Assembly (NCBI RefSeq): GCF_004193775.1
Contig: NC_041005.1
Coordinates: forward strand, 8,992,501 to 9,056,500
Reading direction: 5' to 3'
DNA from: Glycine soja
Lineage: Eukaryota; Streptophyta; Magnoliopsida; Fabales; Fabaceae
DNA length: 64,000 bases
The notes beneath the pieces were generated by a model, which saw only the letters and a program-made list of their open reading frames with translations, searched no databases and had not been told where the DNA came from. The position numbers and the translations under genes were made by a program. Shown here piece after piece: positions 50,785-62,396 of the stretch; position 1 is the first letter of the stretch; each line of letters begins with the position of its first letter.

Positions 50785-51492
50785 GGGATATGCTAGGTGC
50801 ACCCAGCAACATTGCTAGTGCACCCAACAATTAGGTGAATGGGCAAAATTGCCCTTGCGTTAAAAAAAATAATTTCTTCTTCCGGAAGAAGGTTCTTTCG
50901 GAAGAACAATTTATGTTCTACCGGAAGAACCTTTTTCCGGAAGCTTTCCGGAAGAACCTTCTTCCGGAAAGCTTCTGGAAGAAGGTTCTTCCGGAAGAAC
51001 AAATTATTGTTCTTTCAGAAGAAGGTTCTTCCGGAAGAACAAATTATTGTTCTTTCAGAAGAAGGTTCTTCCGGAAAGTTTCCAGAAGAAGGTTCTTCCG
51101 GTAGAACAATTTATTCTTCCGGAAGAAGGTTCTTCTGGATGAACAATTTGTTCTACCGAAAGAACCTTCTTTCGAAAACTTTCTGGAAGAAGATTCTTCC
51201 GGATGAACAATTTGTTCTACCGAAAGAACCTTCTTCCGGTAGCTTCTCCGGAATAAGGTTCTTCCGGTAGAACAAATTGTTCATCCGGAAGAACCTTCTT
51301 CCGGAGAAGTTACCGGAAGAACTTCTTCCGGTAACTTCTCTAGAAGAAGGTTCTTCTGATAGAATAAATTATTCTACCGGAAGAACCTTCTTCCGAAAGA
51401 ATGAATTACTTTTTTAATACAAGAGCAATTTTGCCCATTCACCTAATTGCTGGGTGCACCAGCAATGTTGCTGGGTGTACCTAGCATGTCCC
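50785..51492. mobile_element. Non-autonomous MULE with palindromic TTCCGGAA array
   Basis: A perfect 9-bp target duplication, ATGCATTGC, sits at 50776-50784 and 51493-51501. The element is 708 bp. Its ends are inverted repeats of about 90 bp: GGGATATGCTAGGTGCACCC versus inverse GGGACATGCTAGGTACACCC, then ATTGCT(A/G)GTGCACCCA, AATTAGGTGAATGGGCAAAA. The 9-bp duplication and G-starting long ends mark it as Mutator-like. The middle (about 50873-51405) has no gene; it is built from TTCTTCCGGAAGAA-type palindromes alternating with AACAATTTGTT or AACAAATTATTGTT spacers, which can fold into nested hairpins. Confidence 0.93.
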
Positions 51493-51501
51493 ATGCATTG
51501 C

Positions 51502-51880
51502 TCATCAAAGAAGTGCAAACAGATCCACAGGCCCAACTACCAGGCAAGTTCGATTTTGTCTATTATTTGGACTGCGCATCTTATAATTGCTTTCTATTAT
51601 TACTAGACAATTGCTTTTTGTATTCTGAATTATTTCCTACACTTCTCATATTACTTTCGGTCATTCTAAAAACAATATGAAAAGTACAGTACAGGAAATA
51701 ATTCAGGAAGTGGGAAAACAACACCCTCGTTACTATGAACCTATAGTCAAAGCTTATCTTTTAGTCAATTGCTGTCAAGTGAATGTACAAGACACTCCGC
51801 TTTATTTGTTTATTGGTTCTCCTTTTTCCCCTGTATGTTGGAGTAGGCCCACCATGCCCATCTATACTCTATAGTGCCGA
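51502..51880 (+). other. Unrecognised segment with an open frame
   Basis: Directly after the 708-bp element, open frames of 65 to 77 codons overlap the segment, including EIIQEVGKQHPRYYEPIVKA and YLFIGSPFSPVCWSRPTMP (51677-51874). Composition is closer to coding than the AT-rich DNA downstream, but I do not recognise the family. The sequence continues the target site of the 708-bp element, so it may belong to the older retrotransposon leader. Confidence 0.25.
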
Positions 51881-54800
51881 ATTAGTTTAATGGTAAAATC
51901 AAAATGTGAGAGGATGCTACAATTATGCTCGAAATGATAGGACAATGGTAGATAATAATAGATAAGATGATATCACAACTTAAAAAGTTGGCAAGACCTG
52001 AAATCAGATCATCCATCATACTCATACCTCACAATTGAAAAACGTAACACGTCAAGATACTAACTCACCCATTTAGATAACCGAGTTTAGCGACTAAATT
52101 GCTACTTTAATGGAAGCGGTGCTAGCTAGCTGAGTTTAAGTTTGCCTATCACTGAATGAGTGAGATTGATTGTTTGGTTTGTTGATGGAACGGTTTTAAT
52201 CTTTCTTGTGTAACCTTAAAAAAAATGGAAGAAAAAGTAGCACAAAACCTTTTAAATTTGAACGTTGCTATTTAGTACGAACACTCTAAGCACGAATAGC
52301 ACGAAAACTAACAATCAATGGCTGACCTTTTTTTTTTTTATCAAAAACAAGCATTAATTGAAAAATAAAGAAAATCAAAACTAAAATTTGACAAAATACA
52401 CATTTCGTGTGCTTTTTGACGGAAACGATTTCATAACTTTCAGTATTTTCCTTTAAATTTTTCCCTAATATTCAAATTTTAACATGGGTTTTGCTGTATG
52501 AAAATACTCATCTCAGCTGACCTAATGATATTTTTAGAAAAATAGCAATCCTAATAGGTACGAAATGAATTGAGACGAAAAGGTACGAAAGGCATGTGTT
52601 TAAGTTTTATTGGATTAATGTAATAGATTAAAAAGTAAAAGAAAGAAATGGAACATCAGAAATCACGATAGTTATAATTCATATATATGTGACATCGTGA
52701 GTATAATCAAAATAGAAGAAAAATATTTGAATTGAAAAATAGACTATAAGAAGTCGAGATTTATACGATTTTTTCTCGTCCTTTTCTTGATCTCTCTTAC
52801 CAAATATATTCTTAAAAAATAAATAAATGAGCGAACACCACCGCATCTTAGACACTAAAGATGCATAAATTTGATATGCCCCTCTATTATGACTTAGTTT
52901 ATTTTCATGAGTTTCCACGTTAATCAATACTTTTAGTTGAATTACTCAAAAACTAAGCTGTTAATATAAAATGAAAAATGTATTAAAAAACTTAGGCTTA
53001 TTGTATGCCGTTATATTAATATTTTTTATTAATAATCCATGACTAATTTGAAGAATTTTTTAATATTTAAAAATTATTGGTATGATTTTTAATACTTGTA
53101 GAATTAATTATATGATATATTTGTTTTAGAGACTATTTAAAAGAGAATAATATTTTAGAGATAAAATTAAAAGTTTATTCGTAAAAAGACCAATAGCAGC
53201 TTTTATGCAGACTGTTGAGGACCGCAAAAACCCATTTGCATTTCTATCTAAGAATCCTGTCGAGACATAATTATTGCATTATGAAGATTAATTAACCTTC
53301 AACACGTGCTATGTTTGCAAATAAAAAACCTGCTTTGAGCCATGTTATTGGATTTTACTTTTCGGTTTATTGTGCTATCAGACATTCAGATCAGGTATCA
53401 GCAGTTCAGCACTCTCGATAACTTTATTTTCCATTCCTCTCCCTAGTTTTCTTTTTAAGATTATTGTTTATTTCCTCATAATCCTAAACTATATATATTG
53501 TATTTGGTAACTGTCAACTAAACTGTAATGTATCATTTAATTTTCTTTTATGGAAGTAACGCAATCATTACCTGAACTTATGGCATTTATGTGAAGAAGA
53601 AAAGAAAATAAAAATAAAAACACAGTTAATGATATTTTTTTTATTTGATTAAGAGAAAGTGAAAAAAAAAAGTTGACTTATAGAAATAAAAATTCAAATT
53701 TTTTTCCTTCTACTTTTTTTTTTTAATTCAAATTTCAATTCTTTTTTCTTTTCCATTCTCTTTTCTTCATTCCAAACATATAGGGTTAATGACAGAAATA
53801 AAGGATACATATGCAATATATATAAGTGCTGCTAACATGGACAAGTTTAGTAGATATAAATATTCTTGAGTTTTTTTTTAGGGTAAATATTCCCAGTTTA
53901 AGCAACCTTAATTATTTATTTCCTCGTTATATATAGGTACTAGTTTAGTTATATTTCTCCTTTCAAAAAAAGTTTAGTTATATTTCCTGAATCCTCTCGA
54001 ATTCTAGCCGAATTTTAGATTTGAGTCTAATTATTTGGGTTATTTTGGAAGTTATTTCATCTAGTGCCTAGTTTATTTTATTAACTAAAAAATTATTTGG
54101 TTGTTTGATAAATAAATTTTTTCTAATAATATTTAGTATTTTTTAAAATACTATTTTAAGTACATTTTTTAAAAAATGCTGACAAATACTTTTAGTATTT
54201 TTTTATCCTTAAAATATCTATTAAATTTGTTATCATCCTTTTTTAAATAAAATATAATTTTTTTCACTAATTCACACGTCTAAAGTATCGCCATTATTGT
54301 TCACACAATTTTTTTTACTCTTTTTTATAATTTATTTTAAACTTGATTAAAAATATTTCAATATAAAGTATAAGATTAACAGTAGATTACATAATATGAA
54401 ATAATGTAGTAATTAAAAATAAAAATAATTTATCTATAAATGAAAAATACAAGAACAGTTTAAAACTAATTTTAAAAAATTAAATTATAACACCTAAAAA
54501 TATACTTTTATTCATAAAATGAAATTGAAGTTATATAAAAAAATCATAAAAATATGTTTATTTATGTTATTTTACCTTTTCAGTTATTTCACTAAATAAT
54601 TTTACCAAAATATTTATGATTTAAATAGTTAGTTTAACAACTTTTAATTATCAACAAACTTTTTAACTGTTTTTGCTAAACATAGCTCATCAAACTCAAC
54701 ATTAGTCATGGAGTCTTGTTAATTAGTGTCATCTTAAGAAATTTAAAATAAAAAAATTCTATTGGAAATCAGATTAAAAATATATTAAATATGACAATAA

Positions 54801-57800
54801 AAATATATTAATGAAACAATTTAATAAAAAATTTCTATTTTGAATTTTAGCTGGTGCCCCAATAACACTCCTTATCATTAGTTGAAACATTTTGCAATTT
54901 GATGCTCATCATAGGACCAATAAAACTTTTTTCAGTCACACAAACCTACATTTTTTGTCATCATTTTTTCACAGAACTACTTGTATACTTTTCGTTTGAT
55001 TCCAACGGTCTAGTATGGAAAAACAACATCGATTACCATTAACACAATATTACAATATCGATTATAATTAACATAATATTATCAGAAAGATAAATCAATT
55101 TTCACCATTCCAGCATCACGATATTCCTGATAACTAGAGTTCAATGTTAATTGGAACATGCCCAAAAAAGAAACAACAAAATACTTTCTCTTATTAAGAA
55201 CTGCATTGTTGATTGCAAATGAGCTTATATGGAATATTTGGTATCGTATATTCTGTTATACGGTATAATGTTAGGTGAATGCCTATCCAATTAGAACCCC
55301 AAAATGGCCCGTGAAGAACAAGAAATCAAGTTCTTCTAATCACATACTTATTAGAAAGCGACGACTAAACCAAACGTCGCTGTCAATATGTTCAAACAAA
55401 TTGTCGATATATCAATGAATATAAAAAGGATGAGAGAGAGAGAAAGAGGAGAACCTAATCAGTGGCATATCTGAGATTCCCCGTCAATACGCAGAAAAAC
55501 AAACAATATATAAGTTGCTTTCTTTGTTCTTAGTCAAAAGACTCAAGAAATTGATCGAGTTAATTTAAAGAAAGAAACACTACCATGACATAAGGCTGGA
55601 AAAGTTACCAAGTGATATTTCCGATCGCCGTTTATTAATCATTTGCCTAGTGAAATGAAATCAATCCAAGATGTGGGTCACAGTCACGGAAAGCATAAAG
55701 ATTAAAAGACCATAGACCTCTGTAATGCTAGTGCCAATGCCAAACAAAGACCATTGGGGGTCGACGCAAAAAGTCCATCAAAAGTGAATTTGTCTTAAAA
55801 CAAAGCAGAATAAATTGGTTATCTTTTTTCCTTTTAAATATGCTTGCATTTAGTAAATTGAATACATTCAATTACTTAAAAAAATTGGAAGAAAAAGCTA
55901 ATGCTGATGTTAAAAGATTAGGTTTTTTTTTTGTTATAACGTAAAAAAAAGCATTAGTTTTAGTTAAGTTAACAAAAAAGGAAATAAAATTTAATAAAAG
56001 AACTATTATATTAACTATAAAAAAAATAGATAATATTAACAAGTGAACTATATGCATAAGGTGTCACGGGATATGCGTCATCTGTAAATCCTATTTGACT
56101 CAAATTGTTTCGAACAATTTAGTTTGAATCATTTACATATTTAGGTCAAAACTGAACTAATCAAAATCGTTTATACAGAGATTGAGTTCATGGATTTAAA
56201 TTTATAGATTCATTGATTCGTTAACTCAACCTGTGAATCCGTAATTAAAATATAAATTTTATTATACATATTAAAAACTAAAAAAATAATTTGACAATTA
56301 GGAAAGATGGGATACTGCATTATTTCCTTTAGTGCTTTTAATAAAATATTAACAATTTAATATGTTGGTGGTTACAAACACCGAAACATGTTACACTAAT
56401 AAAATTAGAAACACATTTGCATTTTAACACATTATATTTTAACGCTTGATGCTTCATTGTAATCAAAATGTTAATGATTTGCAAGTTAAAATAAATGAAA
56501 TAGAAAAGATTGAATCATGTGTGTAATCTCTCTTTTTTATATTTGTATAAAATATCAATTAATTTTTGTGTTAATAGGGTTTTGTTTAAATTGTTAGAGT
56601 TGTTTGGTTTGACTTTTAAATACTGTTAATATTAAGACTCCAAGTATTGGAACTACTAGTGTTAAAATTTCTTAAGGTTTCAGCAAATCTGGTTCTAATA
56701 AATCTGGTTGCAACAAAGTTTATTGTAAGAAATTAGTTGGTAAAAAATAGTTATAATTCCGACTATTATAGTAAACATCGTCGAAGAATATTTTATTTTA
56801 ATTTGTATTAATCTATTTTAGAATATTATGTTGATGATATTAAATGAATCAATTTTACTATTTTCAGACATTTGATAATATTGTGTTAATTGTATTAAAT
56901 ATTTGGATGAATCATGATATAAAATAGTAATTCTGAGAAAAAAAAGATCAAATTAATGTATAACATATTGGTCCAAACTAAACCGAACCAAACCGTTTTT
57001 AAATGTGATGGATTGAGTTTGGTTTTAAAAAAATGTGAATATTGAATCCAATTAAACCGATCAAATTTGATTAAATTGAGTCTTAAATTTGATCGAAATC
57101 AGCCTCAAATAATCCAAGAACATCCCTATACGTGCATTGTTTAAAAAGTATCATGCATATATTTTTTTTCTTCTTCTCACATGTATCATCTTTCAAAAGT
57201 ATAATGAAGGCACGATCGAATATCAAACATGAACATTTCTTCTAACGAAAATTCGAATCTTGATTCACTGCATTACAAAAATTAGTCCCTTCCCCTATAC
57301 AATCCCCACTTAGTAAAGTATATTCCTTTTTTTAAGCATGTTTTTTTTACTACTTTTTGAAGCATAGAGTATTTGAAAACTTGTAATGAATTTAAGAAAT
57401 AAAATTATTTTGAAAGTTTAGAAATAAGGAATTTAGTGAAAATTGATTAAATATAATAAATTTTATGACATGTGACGTTCATATTTGAAATGGAAAAAAT
57501 AAGATTCTTTTCATTTTAAATAAAATTAAATGTTATGATTGATGGGTTTTAAATTAAAAAATAATTTCATTAATTAAATTTGTTAAAATTTTGAATACAA
57601 GTGAAATTTTGAGAATTTTATGTAAAAACTTTATGAGAAACTAATTTTATTTAATTTAAAAACTAACCCAAAACATTTAAAAATTAAAATTATATATACC
57701 CAACTAAAAGGATAAAAATGAAATAAAATCTTGAATTTTAAATTATATCCAACTAAAATGTTAAAACTATACAATAGTATCTCTCACAATTTCCTTAAAT

Positions 57801-58411
57801 AAGGGATTTGGTTTGAATCTTGTGAATGAAAAAAAAAATTAAGAGAAGAGACCCCTTAAATATGGTCAATCAAGTTCTTCCATTAGTCATTTGTAAAGTT
57901 TATGGATATTTTACCACAATCTCATGATAACCCAAAAAAATATCTTACTTACAATTAACTTAATTGTACTTATTGACTTCAAAACAAATTAATAGTACTT
58001 ATAACACACTCCAAAAGTATTATTAGTTTATTGTATGTCCGTCTAATTATGTGTTTGTAGATAATTTTTCGTAAAGACAATTAAAAAGAGGATTCAATGA
58101 TAAAAGTTTGGGGTTCAATTGAAAAAAAAAATTAAAGTCCTGATTGAAAATTGATGAAAAAAATATGGAAATTGGTAGAATGAATAAACCTTATAAAAAT
58201 AATAATAATAATTTTGCATGTTGACCTTTTCTTCATGTAAATTGCTTCAACTAGGGGTGGTAATGAATCAAATTAACTTAAAAATAGTTTAAAACTCAAT
58301 TCGATAATTAGTTTATTGAATTTGGTTCATGAATTATATGAGTAAATTTGAGTTAAAAAAGTGAACTTGTTAAATAAACAAGTATAATTTGATTCATTTG
58401 ATTCAAGAATC

Positions 58412-58414
<3 letters not shown>

Positions 58415-58454
<40 letters not shown>
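58415..58454. repeat. (TA)n microsatellite
   Basis: Uninterrupted TA run of about 40 bp. Confidence 0.97.
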
Positions 58455-58458
<4 letters not shown>

Positions 58459-59334
58459 TTATAAATATTTAGATTTTCAATTATTTTATACATGCAGGAT
58501 GGGTTAATTTTTATTTATGTAAACTTTGATTATAATTATGTTTTTTTAGATGATACTTTATGGTCCTACAAAATTAATAGAATAAATTTAGTTTTAATTT
58601 TTTTAAAAAAATTAAATAATTATTTATCTAAAATCTACTAATAAAAATTAAAAAATAAAATATGTAAGATTTAAAAAAAAAATACTTTGGATTCATGTAA
58701 TTTAAGATAATAAATTAAATTAAACTGTTTACGAACTTAAACCGAAATAAGTTAAAGTTAAAAAAAGATTTGTCAAGTTTAAATCAAACTTTCAACAACT
58801 AACTATTAATGCGTCAAGTCAAATTGAAATGAGTTTGGCTGAGAGTTTGGATCATTTTGAGTCCTAACTTGGCCAGCATTGGTGACGTTTTTAACGGATA
58901 GAATGTCATCTAGCCACGGATCGACTTCTATAAAGACTTTTATTTATTTTAGTTTTAATTCCGACCTCTATAAAGCTCTATTGACTAAAATTTGGTATAT
59001 TCTTTGTTTCTAACCCCTTTTATTCATGAATCATGTCACTATCCGCTATGCATATTTATAATTTTACCATATGCTGCGTTAATTGCAAGCTTTTATTTTA
59101 ATATAAGTTTTAAACCTAGGATGTAATTCTCTAGTCTCTTTTTATTTATGAAAATAATATACAATTCAAGAAATATAGTTTATATTTTTTATTGATGTAA
59201 TTTTAAATTTTTAATATGACTTTTACTATTTCTCTTTTATTTATGTTAAGTTTATAAATATTTAGAAATTTAAGTAGAAATTATGGTATAACTAAAAGGA
59301 TAGATATTAATGTTGTATTGAACTTTAAATGAAA

Positions 59335-59340
<6 letters not shown>

Positions 59341-59399
<59 letters not shown>
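59341..59399. repeat. (TA)n microsatellite
   Basis: Uninterrupted TA run of about 59 bp. Confidence 0.97.
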
Positions 59400-59401
<2 letters not shown>

Positions 59402-60308
59402 TTCTAAAAGTGGATAGATATAAATAAATATAGAGGGAGTAGTTATCTAAAATTATCAAATCAACATTTTCCTTTGCAAGAGTAATATTCAAATCATCCA
59501 AAAAGAGTACTTATCTTACAATGGGAAGTAAGTCTCTAAATTTCAAATAAATTGATAATGTTAAAAAGTTATACTTTAATTTTTTTATAATTTTTTATAA
59601 ATCTTGATATATTTTCATTTACTTTATACAAAAGGGTAAATAAACACAATTTCTACATCTCTATTTCTTTCTTAATCTTAAGATAATCGTTAAATAGAAT
59701 TTTCATTTTTTAATGATTAAAATAAAAATTAAAAATTCAATATTTTTATATTAAATATTTTTATTTATTTTTTAAACTAGAATGTTGGTAAAATTCATGT
59801 GGTTTGCCTAAATAAAACCTTATCGCATATATTTTAAAAAAAAAAATTCTTTTTCAATGGAGTTTGGATTGAAAATATAAATGGTAGCCCAACCACACTT
59901 ACATTTAAAGGGGATCTTAAACCTCAAATATAACAATATAACTATGCATAATCTAATAAATACAAAAATACATAATAAGTTTTTTTTTTAAGTAAGGGGG
60001 AAGACCCCCAAATAAATCAACATTAAAATCTACGAGAAAACACACTAACAATTACATTAGTTAAAACAACATTCAAAATAAAACTAGGAATAAAATCAAT
60101 CTTTGTGATAATCAATTCATTAAATATCCCCACCCCCCACCAACATACACCAATTAAAGCTATATATGCCTATTTTTTGCGTTTTGTTGCAAACACGGGA
60201 TGGTGACGGTTAGGGATGAATCTATGGGGGTGATCGATCATTAAGCCATTATCGTTGTATTTCAACAGAAGCGTTAATGGTGTCTGATGTCATGATAATT
60301 TCGTTGTC

Positions 60309-60690
60309 CACTACTACAAAAAAGATATTTAATGACGATTAATAGAGGCAATCAACGATGGTTACAAACCGTTTTTATATCCAATGTTGTTGAAAGTTGA
60401 GACCTTTAACAACGGTTATAAAATAATCGTTGTAAAAAAGTTAAACTTTCTATGACGGTTGTCAACAAATAACTGTCTTAGAAAGTATTTTTTTAAGACA
60501 ATTATTATCTGAAATTGTCTTAAAAAGTCTTAGAAAGTGAACTTTTTAAAACGGATCCTAACTCACAATCGTCTTAGAAAGTATTTTTTCTAAGACGGTC
60601 TTAGCTAAGAATCGTCTTAGAAAACGTAAAATTTCTAAGACGTTTATTACCTAAATCGTCTTAGAAATTCAAATGACTACCAAATTTACA
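60309..60690. mobile_element. CACTA-type (En/Spm) transposon end with subterminal repeats
   Basis: It begins CACTACTACAAAAAAG, matching the CACTA(CAAGAAAA) terminal signature, and is followed by a dense series of subterminal repeats in both orientations: TCTAAGACG(G/T), ATCGTCTTAGAAA, TTCTAAGACGG and AAATCGTCTTAGAAATTC. Such arrays are typical of CACTA ends, where the transposase binds. I could not find the opposite end or a transposase in the window, so the element is either a fragment or its other end has decayed. Confidence 0.7.
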
Positions 60691-61418
60691 CTGGTTTTCT
60701 AAAAATTTACCAAATTACAAACAAACAATCAAACGCGTGTAATATTTAACATGCAACATGTCCATAAAATATTAATTACAGTCCATATCATTGTAGGGGT
60801 GTCCAATTTCTGCAAAAAAACTTGCATTCCCCATAATAAACTTTATATGCACAATATCTTCGCAGATTCACAACATGAATAACAAACATGCCTAGAATTA
60901 AAATTTCCATAAGATAAAAAATAAGTTATCTGAAACTATGTTCTCATTTGAGAAACCTACTAATTCCAAATCCCAAGATCAAACAGATAATTCAATAAAA
61001 CTAACTACAAGTGTTTGGGGTGAAGTTTGATAAAGCCCTATCACAATTGTGAACAATATAATAAGAACTTCAAATACCAAACAATTATCTTATGTTTGTT
61101 TATTAGTTCCAATGTTAATTAAAGCAACATCAATCAGACTTCTAAACATGGTATATGCACCCTATTAAGTGCTTAAGAATTCATACCTATGTATTTGAGA
61201 GTTACAGGCAGTGTACTTTCTTTTAATATGTCATGTACCCATGTATATATATATGTGAGTGTTTGCATTTAGCTTTATCTTTGATTAAACATGAGGAACC
61301 CATATATTTATTAAAAGAAATCTACGAAGCATAAAGTTTTCTATGTTATGTATGCTTTATCCGTATTGTCATTTCATAAATGTATGTACATGGATGGGTC
61401 AAGGGAGAGTGTATAGTA
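60691..61418. other. Spacer, possibly CACTA interior
   Basis: No gene recognised. The peroxidase pseudogene should have its last exon here and does not. Confidence 0.4.
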
Positions 61419-62396
61419 CCAAGTAATGCGACGATGCTGGGGGTGTCAATTCCTATGGCACCAAACTTGTCAAGAACTACAAAAATAGACTTATTGTGAT
61501 TTGGGCGGAACAGCTCAACCACATTAGTTTTGCTCTTTCTACCATCCTTTCTTCCAGTTTTAAGAGGGATATGGGGACCTCGTAGTTGCATGCAACACAT
61601 CAAATTAATTCATTCATTATAAGAATAATTAACAGATAAACTATTAAAGCAGTTAATTGCTAAAACAAATCTAGACCAAATAAGTCTCCAACTACTTATC
61701 CCCACACTAAAAATAGATTGATCTTTCTAGAATTATGGACAGGGTATATGTACATGGACTTTAATTAATTAACTTTCAAAAGGGAACTTTGTTAAAAGAG
61801 GAAACAAAACAGATCTAGTAGGAAACAGAACAGAACAAAAAAGAAAGGGACAAGCTGGGAGGAGTAAATTATCAAAACAATGCCATCTCTGGTAGAGAGA
61901 ACGAGGATATCAGCACAGGAAACAACTCTTGGGCATTCTCTTTCCAAAGCTTCTTTGATGGTCTCAATGTACCTAAAATTTCTCAACTCAAAGTTTTTAT
62001 TTGTTTCCTTCTCAGACAAGCTCCTTCTTGTGGAGTCCAGTAATAGTGAAGCATCACAACTCTACCCTCACACAAAAAAAGAAGTAAAGAACAAATACTT
62101 TCATATATAAAAAATTAACTGACAAAAAAGAATGACGAACATGCACCTTGCAAACACAGAACAAAAACCAAGCTTAATTACCTGAACAACACAATCATGG
62201 AAGATGTTTCTGAGCCAGGAGAAAGTAGTGTTCTTGTGGCGCTTGTAGAGAAGCTTGACTTGTTCTGTGATGATGTCTTCAGCCTGAGGGCATGATTAAG
62301 GCCATTATCTTGCCCTTCCTCCGCAACAGAAGGACTCAGTGACAGTGCTAAAACTCATATTAACACAACCAAAAAGGTTAAACCCTTGGGAGCCAT
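61419..62396 (-). pseudogene. Class III peroxidase pseudogene, last exon missing
   Basis: Minus strand. Exon 1 (62396-62182): MAPKGLTFLVVLI, an in-frame TGA inside the signal peptide, VLALSLSPSVAEE, a deletion removing the conserved FY-x4-CP segment and shifting frame, then PQAEDIITEQVKLLYKRHKN, SWLRNIFHDCVVQ with the distal His. Exon 2 (62061 to about 61874): SCDASLLLDSTRRSLSEKET, NFRYIETIKEALERECPRVV, SCADILVLSTRDGIV, with no good donor after it. Exon 3 (61578-61419): GPHIPLKTGRKDGRKSK, DKFGAIGIDTPSIVALLG. The final exon, with the proximal haem-ligand His and the rest of the enzyme, is not found. The closest remembered relative is the peroxidase 21 type. Intact relatives oxidise phenolics with H2O2 in the cell wall; this copy cannot. 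Confidence 0.88.

Larger units (their letters stand above)
51881..60308. other. AT-rich intergenic region, no gene recognised
   Basis: About 8.4 kb with only short spurious frames. Two TA microsatellites are listed separately. Low-complexity stretches near 56990-57130 (AACCGAACCAAACCG, AACATCCCTA end) and 58253-58870 (starting TAGGGGTGG) resemble hAT-type MITE pieces, but no matching second ends were found. Confidence 0.5.

Noticed and set aside
50839..51270. Long open frames through the palindromic array
   Set aside because: They encode only repeated Arg/Phe/Pro/Glu units generated by the TTCCGGAAGAA repeat; open frames exist on both strands for the same reason.
50873..51405. CRISPR-like regular repeats
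   Set aside because: The context is a plant nuclear transposon, spacers are themselves repeated, and the units are palindromic variants and not constant repeats with unique spacers.
51877..51940. tRNA-like segment with TAGTTTAATGGTAAAA resembling an A box of organellar tRNA-Gly
   Set aside because: No acceptor stem pairing, no anticodon arm and no GTTCRANNC B box follow at the right distance.
58253..58870. hAT-type MITE starting TAGGGGTGG
   Set aside because: No inverted CCACCCCTA end or 8-bp target duplication was found at a plausible distance.
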